Positions 58,997 through 64,000 of a stretch of 64,000 bases of DNA are shown piece after piece. The stretch is from Bartonella sp. HY328 (GTDB taxonomy: Bacteria > Pseudomonadota > Alphaproteobacteria > Rhizobiales > Rhizobiaceae): positions 2,596,501 through 2,660,500 of the forward strand of contig NZ_CP104883.1 in the NCBI RefSeq assembly GCF_025449335.1. Direction: 5' to 3'. The first letter of the stretch is position 1, and each line of letters begins with the position of its first letter. The position numbers and the translations under genes were made by a program. The notes under the pieces are model-generated. The model ran no database searches. It had not been told where the DNA came from and saw only the letters and a list, made by a program, of their open reading frames with translations.

Positions 58997-61894
58997 TTAC
59001 AAGGTACGGGTGATATGCTCGACGCGGAACGCTTCAATTGTATCACCGGCGCGAATGTCTTCGTAATTTTCAAAGGCCATACCACACTCTTGGCCCATAT
59101 TAACTTCGCTGACTTCATCTTTGAAGCGCTTAAGGGTCTTAAGCTTGCCTTCATGAATAACAACATTATCACGAATAAGGCGTACACCGGCACCACGTTC
59201 AACTTTACCATCAGTAACAAGACAGCCTGCAACCTTACCAACCTTGGTGATATTGAAGACTTCACGAATTTCAGCATTACCAATAAAGGTTTCGCGGCGT
59301 TCTGGTGAAAGCATACCAGACATTGCTGATTTAACATCATCAACGAGATCGTAAATGATATTATAGTAGCGAATTTCAATACCTTGGCTTTCAGCAGCAT
59401 CACGCGCTTGCTTATTGGCACGCACATTGAAACCAAAAATCGCAGCATTGGAAGCAACAGCAAGAGCCACATCGCTTTCAGTGATACCACCAGCCCCCGA
59501 ATGGACAATGCGAGCACGTACTTCATCGGTACCAAGTTTTTCAAGCGAACTTACAATTGCTTCAATCGAGCCTTGAACATCGCCCTTGATAACCAATGGG
59601 AAGTCCTTGATGCCAGTTGTTTGCAATTGGTTCATCATCTGCTCAAGCGATCCACGTGAACCAGCCTGTTTTGCAACGGCCTTATCGCGTGACAAGCGTT
59701 GACGATATTCAGAAATCTCGCGTGCTTGCGCTTCATTTTGAACCACAGCAAACCGATCACCAGCTTGAGGTGTACCCTGCATGCCAAGCACTTCAACCGG
59801 AGTTGAGGGACCTGCTTCTTTCATATGTTCACCGCGTTCGTTTACGAGCGCGCGAACGCGTCCCCAAACATCACCAGCAACAAATATATCGCCGGGGTGC
59901 AGTGAACCTTTTTGTACAAGAACCGTGGCAACAGGACCACGACCACGATCAAGCTTGGCTTCAATAACCACACCTTCAGCGGTACGTTCAGGATCAGCTT
60001 TAAGATCAAGCACTTCAGCTTGTAAAAGAATGGCATCAAGTAGTTTGTCAAGATTGGTTCCAGCTTTTGCAGAAACTTCAACTTCCAATACTTCACCGCC
60101 CAAACTTTCAACAAAAACGTCGTGTTGAAGCAATGCCATACGCACTTTTTGTGCATCTGCCTCTGGCTTATCAATCTTATTGATAGCAACAATAATTGGA
60201 ACGCCAGCAGCTTTCGCATGATTGATAGATTCAATCGTTTGCGGCATAACACTATCATCGGCTGCAACAACTAGAATTGCAATATCAGTGGCTTGCGCAC
60301 CACGGGCACGCATCGCTGTAAAGGCAGCGTGACCAGGTGTATCAATAAAGGTAATTTTATGGCCGTTCTTTTCAACCTGATAAGCACCAATATGCTGGGT
60401 AATACCACCAGCTTCGCCTGAAACCACATTAGCATTACGAATAGCATCAAGTAGCGACGTTTTACCATGATCAACGTGACCCATAATCGTTACAACTGGC
60501 GGCCTTGATTCAAACTTGCTTGCATCATCTGCCATATTGAAGATACCTTCTTCAACATCAGATTCCGACACGCGCTTAACCGTATGGCCAAATTCTGATG
60601 CGATTAACTCAGCAGTATCTGCATCAATAACATCGCCCGGCTTCATCATCTGCCCTTGTTTCATCAAGAACTTGATAACATCAACTGAACGCTCTGCCAT
60701 ACGTTGGGCAAGCTCCTGAAGTGTAATAGTCTCTGGCAAAACAACTTCGCGCGAGATCTTTTCACGAACCTCTTGGGTTTGCGAACGCTTGAATTTTTCT
60801 TGACGGCGACGCATTGCTGCCATCGAACGGCCGCGTGTTTGACCAACATCTTCAAGATTGGATGTAAGTGTAAGCTTACCACGACGACGTTCATCCGCAC
60901 CTTTAACAACTTTCGGTGTGCGAGCGGCTTCCACCTTACTAGGTGCTGCACCACGTTTCACGCCATTACGACGATCATCTTCATCAACTTCAACACGTTT
61001 TACCGGTTGGGTACGCGCTTTTGGTGTAAGAATTGGATCGATAACGGTAGAGGCATTATCATCAACTACGCGATTACGAGCCTGCGGCGCACCTTCTTTA
61101 ATACGAGCACCATCACGACCAATACGTGCAATACCGCCTTCACGCGCTTGTGGTGGCGTATGGCGATTTGGAGTGTTGCCACCACGTGCATTATCGTTAC
61201 CGCGGCCTTGCGATGCATTGCCCTGAGGACCATTACCGCCACGACGTTGTCCAGAACGATCACTATTGCGATCATTACCACGATCTCCACTGCGGTCACG
61301 ATCATTATTGCGACCTTGGGCGTTTCTTGGCTGCTCTGTCCGAGCTATATCATTTTTAGGCTGCGGCTTAGCAGCTTCCGCCTTAACAACAGGAGCTTTT
61401 GCTTCTTCTGCAGCCTTACGAGCGGCTTCTTCAGCCTTTTGCTTAGCTTCTTCTGCGGCCTTTAGTTTTGCTTCTTCCGCAGCTTTACGCTCAAGCTCAG
61501 CATTTTCCAATGCGCGTCTTTTAGCATCAGCCTCAGCTTGGATGCGCTCTTCTTCAGCTCGGATACGTGCGCCTTCTAAAGCGCGCGTACGTGCTGACAT
61601 TTCAGCTGTAGAAAGCGTATTAGCTTTTTGCTTACCACGTTGAGGGGCCGCAGTTTCAATCGCTGGCTTAGGCCGCGGTGCAATATGCGGCTTAGCTACA
61701 ACCTGTGTTACGCTTTCGGGGCGTTCATCAGGGCGTGTAACCTTACGCCGTTTAGTTTCAACAACAACAGCTTTCGTACGGCCGTGGCTGAAGTTTTGCT
61801 TGACCGTACTATGTTCGACACCAGTACGCTTAAGCGTCAGTGTTTTTTTGTTTGAGCCAACTTGGCCCTGATCATCATCTTTTTTATCGGTCAT
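58997..61894 (-). CDS. infB: translation initiation factor IF-2
   Basis: 965 residues. The long N-terminal region has a Lys/Arg start, a charged Ala/Glu/Lys coiled coil near 100-175, and an Arg/Asn/Gly/Asp-rich low-complexity part near 180-270. IF2-N domain near 385-440 with ITLQELAQRMAERSVDVIKF. The GTPase domain begins PPVVTIMGHVDHGKTSLLDA near 463-482, with DTPGHAAFTAMRARGAQATD and AINKIDKPEADAQ; C-terminal domains II-IV follow. It places initiator tRNA on the ribosome. Its start overlaps ylxR by four bases. Confidence 0.96.
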   Translation of the reverse strand: MTDKKDDDQGQVGSNKKTLTLKRTGVEHSTVKQNFSHGRTKAVVVETKRRKVTRPDERPESVTQVVAKPHIAPRPKPAIETAAPQRGKQKANTLSTAEMSARTRALEGARIRAEEERIQAEADAKRRALENAELERKAAEEAKLKAAEEAKQKAEEAARKAAEEAKAPVVKAEAAKPQPKNDIARTEQPRNAQGRNNDRDRSGDRGNDRNSDRSGQRRGGNGPQGNASQGRGNDNARGGNTPNRHTPPQAREGGIARIGRDGARIKEGAPQARNRVVDDNASTVIDPILTPKARTQPVKRVEVDEDDRRNGVKRGAAPSKVEAARTPKVVKGADERRRGKLTLTSNLEDVGQTRGRSMAAMRRRQEKFKRSQTQEVREKISREVVLPETITLQELAQRMAERSVDVIKFLMKQGQMMKPGDVIDADTAELIASEFGHTVKRVSESDVEEGIFNMADDASKFESRPPVVTIMGHVDHGKTSLLDAIRNANVVSGEAGGITQHIGAYQVEKNGHKITFIDTPGHAAFTAMRARGAQATDIAILVVAADDSVMPQTIESINHAKAAGVPIIVAINKIDKPEADAQKVRMALLQHDVFVESLGGEVLEVEVSAKAGTNLDKLLDAILLQAEVLDLKADPERTAEGVVIEAKLDRGRGPVATVLVQKGSLHPGDIFVAGDVWGRVRALVNERGEHMKEAGPSTPVEVLGMQGTPQAGDRFAVVQNEAQAREISEYRQRLSRDKAVAKQAGSRGSLEQMMNQLQTTGIKDFPLVIKGDVQGSIEAIVSSLEKLGTDEVRARIVHSGAGGITESDVALAVASNAAIFGFNVRANKQARDAAESQGIEIRYYNIIYDLVDDVKSAMSGMLSPERRETFIGNAEIREVFNITKVGKVAGCLVTDGKVERGAGVRLIRDNVVIHEGKLKTLKRFKDEVSEVNMGQECGMAFENYEDIRAGDTIEAFRVEHITRTL

Positions 61895-62532
61895 TCCGTT
61901 TCCGCTTCCTTCGCGACATCTGCCGTTTTATCGTCCCAGTTCATCAGGCTATCGCCGCGATAAAGCAGCAATTTTCGCACTTTTTCCATGAACCCCTTCG
62001 CTGCCATGCCTTTTAAGACTGCAGCATGCATCACATTATTACCACCAAAAGCTAAACTCATTTCATCGCCGGAGAGAATATCCACTACCGGCACGGCACC
62101 CAATCCTTGTCTTTCAGCTGCAAAAATTGCCTGCGCAATTTTCCGCTTTCCATCTTCTGCTGCATCTTGTGCATGCAATATTAATGTGGCATTTCCAGAA
62201 CGAATGGCACTATCGACTTTCATCGCACCACTTACTATGCAGCCGCCACGTCGGCTTACTGCGAAACTACCAAGAACTGCCTTTTTTAATAATTCATCTA
62301 CCAAATCCGCCAAGGTTTCTTCAACCACAACATCTTTTTTAAATGCTCTTGAAAATGCTTTGCGTCGCATCGCTTCTTCAAGAGTAGCGCGTGAAGCTAA
62401 AACCCATGCACCACGCCCTGGCAAATTGCCCTTGATATCGGGAACAACAATACCATTTAAACCGCTTACAAAGCGAATCATATTTGCGTTGGATCCGCTT
62501 TCTCTTGTAACTATACAAGTTCGGTCATTCAT
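61891..62532 (-). CDS. YlxR-family RNA-binding protein with L7Ae-like domain
   Basis: 213 residues. N-terminal YlxR/DUF448 domain: RTCIVTRESGSNANMIRFVS then DIKGNLPGRGAWVLASRATL near 40-60, and AFSRAFKKDVV. The C-terminal half has ARRGGCIVSGAMKVDSAIRS-like L7Ae/L30e features with LILHAQDAAEDGKRKIAQAI. This two-domain form is the alphaproteobacterial one. It is encoded between nusA and infB, as usual, and its stop overlaps the infB start (ATGA). Exact role unknown; YlxR binds RNA and affects transcription in other bacteria. Confidence 0.9.
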   Translation of the reverse strand: MNDRTCIVTRESGSNANMIRFVSGLNGIVVPDIKGNLPGRGAWVLASRATLEEAMRRKAFSRAFKKDVVVEETLADLVDELLKKAVLGSFAVSRRGGCIVSGAMKVDSAIRSGNATLILHAQDAAEDGKRKIAQAIFAAERQGLGAVPVVDILSGDEMSLAFGGNNVMHAAVLKGMAAKGFMEKVRKLLLYRGDSLMNWDDKTADVAKEAETE

Positions 62533-62601
62533 AAATATTATAATTTCCCTTATTTATCGATAGGGTTTTCACCCTATCGCTTAAAACATCATTCACTCAA
62601 G

Positions 62602-64000
62602 CTATTCTTTATCCGCCGACTGTAAATTTTCATCGCCTTCAGCTTCATGTTCAGCTTCTTCTGAGATCGCTTCTTCGTCACCAACTTCGGCGGCAATTTC
62701 TTCTTCTGTTAGCCAACCAACCATGACGCGAGCAGCAACAATCATTTGCTCAGCCTCAGTGCGACTTACCTCAAAATTAGAGAAAACACCTGGATAATTG
62801 ACCGTTTCATTGCCCTTACGTTCACGCCAGCCAACAAGATCATCTGCCGCATAACCAGCAAAATCCTCAACAGTCTTAACATCGTCTTCACCAACAGCAA
62901 CCATCATTGCGGTTGTCATATTGGGAATTTCACGCAAATCATCACTGACGCCAAGCTCTTGACGTTTTGCATCAAGCTCTGACTCAATACGCTCAAGATA
63001 ATCACGCGCACGTTGTTGAATTTCAACTGCAGTATCTTCGTCAAAACCTTCAATTGAGCTTACTTCATCAGCATCAACATAAGCAATTTCTTCTATCGAT
63101 TCAAAACCTTCAGAAGCAAGAACCTGTGCGACCATTTCATCAACATCAAGCGCTTCCATAAACAGATTGGAGCGCGTGTTAAATTCTTTTTGGCGCCGTT
63201 CAGACTCTTCCTTCTCGGTTAAGATATCAATATCCCAGCCGGTAAGCTGCGAGGCAAGACGTACATTTTGACCGCGACGACCAATTGCAAGACTAAGCTG
63301 ATCGCTTGGCACAACAACTTCGATGCGTTCTGATTCTTCATCAAGTACAACCTTTGCAACTTCTGCTGGCTGCAACGCGTTAACGATAAAAGAAGCTGGC
63401 TCTGGTGACCAAGGTATAATGTCAACTTTTTCACCTTGCAACTCAGTAACAACCGCTTGCACACGACTACCACGCATACCAACGCAAGCACCAACTGGAT
63501 CAATTGAAGCATCACGAGACACAACGGCAATTTTAGCGCGTGAACCTGGATCACGAGCAACTGATTTAATCTCGATAATACCATCGTAAATTTCAGGTAC
63601 TTCCATGGTGAATAATTTGGCCATGAATTGTGGATGGGTACGGGATAAGAATACCTGCGGACCACGTTGCTCGCGGCGCACATCATGCACAAATGCACGA
63701 ATACGATCACCATAACGGAAGGATTCACGCGGAATAAGCTCATCACGACGCAAAATAGCTTCGCCACGACCAAGATCAACAATCACATTGCCATACTCAA
63801 CGCGCTTAACTGAACCAGAAATAATCTCGCCGATTTTGTCCTTATATTCTTCATATTGATGATCGCGTTCAGCTTCGCGCACCTTTTGTACGATAACTTG
63901 TTTTGCAGACTGAGCTGCAATACGACCAAAATCCATAGGAGGCAGAGGATCGGATAAAAACTCGCCGAGCTTTGCATCAGCCTTAACTTTTTGCGCATCT
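62602..64000 (-). CDS. nusA: transcription termination/antitermination protein NusA (partial)
   Basis: The frame leaves the window at 64000, so the N-terminus is missing; about 465 residues are seen, starting within AQKVKADAKLGEFLSDPLPP. Then the S1 domain (GSVKRVEYGNVIVDLGRGEA), KH1 and KH2 domains with RDPGSRAKIAVVSRDASIDP, VGACVGMRGSRVQAVVTELQ and SLAIGRRGQNVRLASQLTGW, then two helix-hairpin-helix acidic repeats and a Glu/Ala-rich tail. It pauses and guides RNA polymerase. It heads the nusA-ylxR-infB transcript. Confidence 0.95.
   Translation of the reverse strand, partial: DAQKVKADAKLGEFLSDPLPPMDFGRIAAQSAKQVIVQKVREAERDHQYEEYKDKIGEIISGSVKRVEYGNVIVDLGRGEAILRRDELIPRESFRYGDRIRAFVHDVRREQRGPQVFLSRTHPQFMAKLFTMEVPEIYDGIIEIKSVARDPGSRAKIAVVSRDASIDPVGACVGMRGSRVQAVVTELQGEKVDIIPWSPEPASFIVNALQPAEVAKVVLDEESERIEVVVPSDQLSLAIGRRGQNVRLASQLTGWDIDILTEKEESERRQKEFNTRSNLFMEALDVDEMVAQVLASEGFESIEEIAYVDADEVSSIEGFDEDTAVEIQQRARDYLERIESELDAKRQELGVSDDLREIPNMTTAMMVAVGEDDVKTVEDFAGYAADDLVGWRERKGNETVNYPGVFSNFEVSRTEAEQMIVAARVMVGWLTEEEIAAEVGDEEAISEEAEHEAEGDENLQSADKE

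Noticed and set aside
58748..59308. Plus-strand frame of 186 codons opposite infB/rbfA
   Set aside because: It lies across the conserved infB C-terminus and the rbfA start, has no ribosome site, and is the antisense shadow of infB.

Overview
The window looks like chromosome from an AT-rich alphaproteobacterium of the order Hyphomicrobiales (Rhizobiales), probably near Brucellaceae or Bartonellaceae. The evidence is gene content and order: nusA-ylxR-infB-rbfA-truB, ftsB-pdhA-pdhB-pdhC-lpd-lipA with a lipoyl domain fused to PdhB, xerD beside accA, a GCS2-type GshA and a eukaryote-like NADP isocitrate dehydrogenase. The genus cannot be fixed from the sequence alone.

Layout. (1) 1-6832 is a prophage remnant. 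Siphovirus tail genes lie on the minus strand in lambda order: gp10/Z-like, U-like terminator, tail tube, G and GT chaperones with a likely -1 frameshift site, tape measure. An opposite-strand membrane-protein gene sits among them. Upstream come a membrane-protein pseudogene with two in-frame stops, two tandem 152-bp repeats and a decayed tyrosine integrase whose 3' end runs into tRNA-Thr(GGT), the probable attachment site. No head genes are visible. (2) 7159-12866 is a probable mevalonate-use cluster: HMG-CoA lyase, a MocR-type regulator, degradative HMG-CoA reductase, and a two-gene TctA-like transporter. (3) 13116-20388 has small envelope and stress genes and a TetR-controlled RND efflux pair. 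(4) 20746-27035 has a Cds1-like PLP enzyme, a CueR-like regulator, lactate dehydrogenase and a PspA-YqiJ-YqiK membrane-stress operon. (5) 27293-38115 is metabolic and repair: icd, a 3-hydroxyacyl-CoA dehydrogenase-like gene, catalase with an OxyR-like site, gshA, xseA, tag, amtB with a sigma-54-like promoter, and kptA. (6) 38233-47003 has putA with a divergent Lrp-type regulator, a LacI regulator, hlyU-like, xerD and accA. (7) 47186-54679 is the pyruvate dehydrogenase and lipoate block with ftsB. (8) 54842-57350 is an AT-rich accessory pocket with a DUF1266 protein, an unknown gene and a frameshifted secreted-protein gene. (9) 57374-64000 is the translation/transcription operon truB, rbfA, infB, ylxR and partial nusA.

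How the genes work together. In the mevalonate cluster the two enzymes would convert mevalonate via HMG-CoA to acetyl-CoA and acetoacetate, with the TctA-like pair as candidate importer and the MocR protein as candidate sensor. PDH, lactate dehydrogenase, isocitrate dehydrogenase, PutA and AccA describe a heterotroph using lactate, proline and small acids. The most unusual items are the mevalonate cluster with its binding-protein-less transporter, the tandem repeat that looks like a duplicated small-RNA or operator unit, the tail-chaperone frameshift site, and the frameshifted exported protein at 56726-57050.
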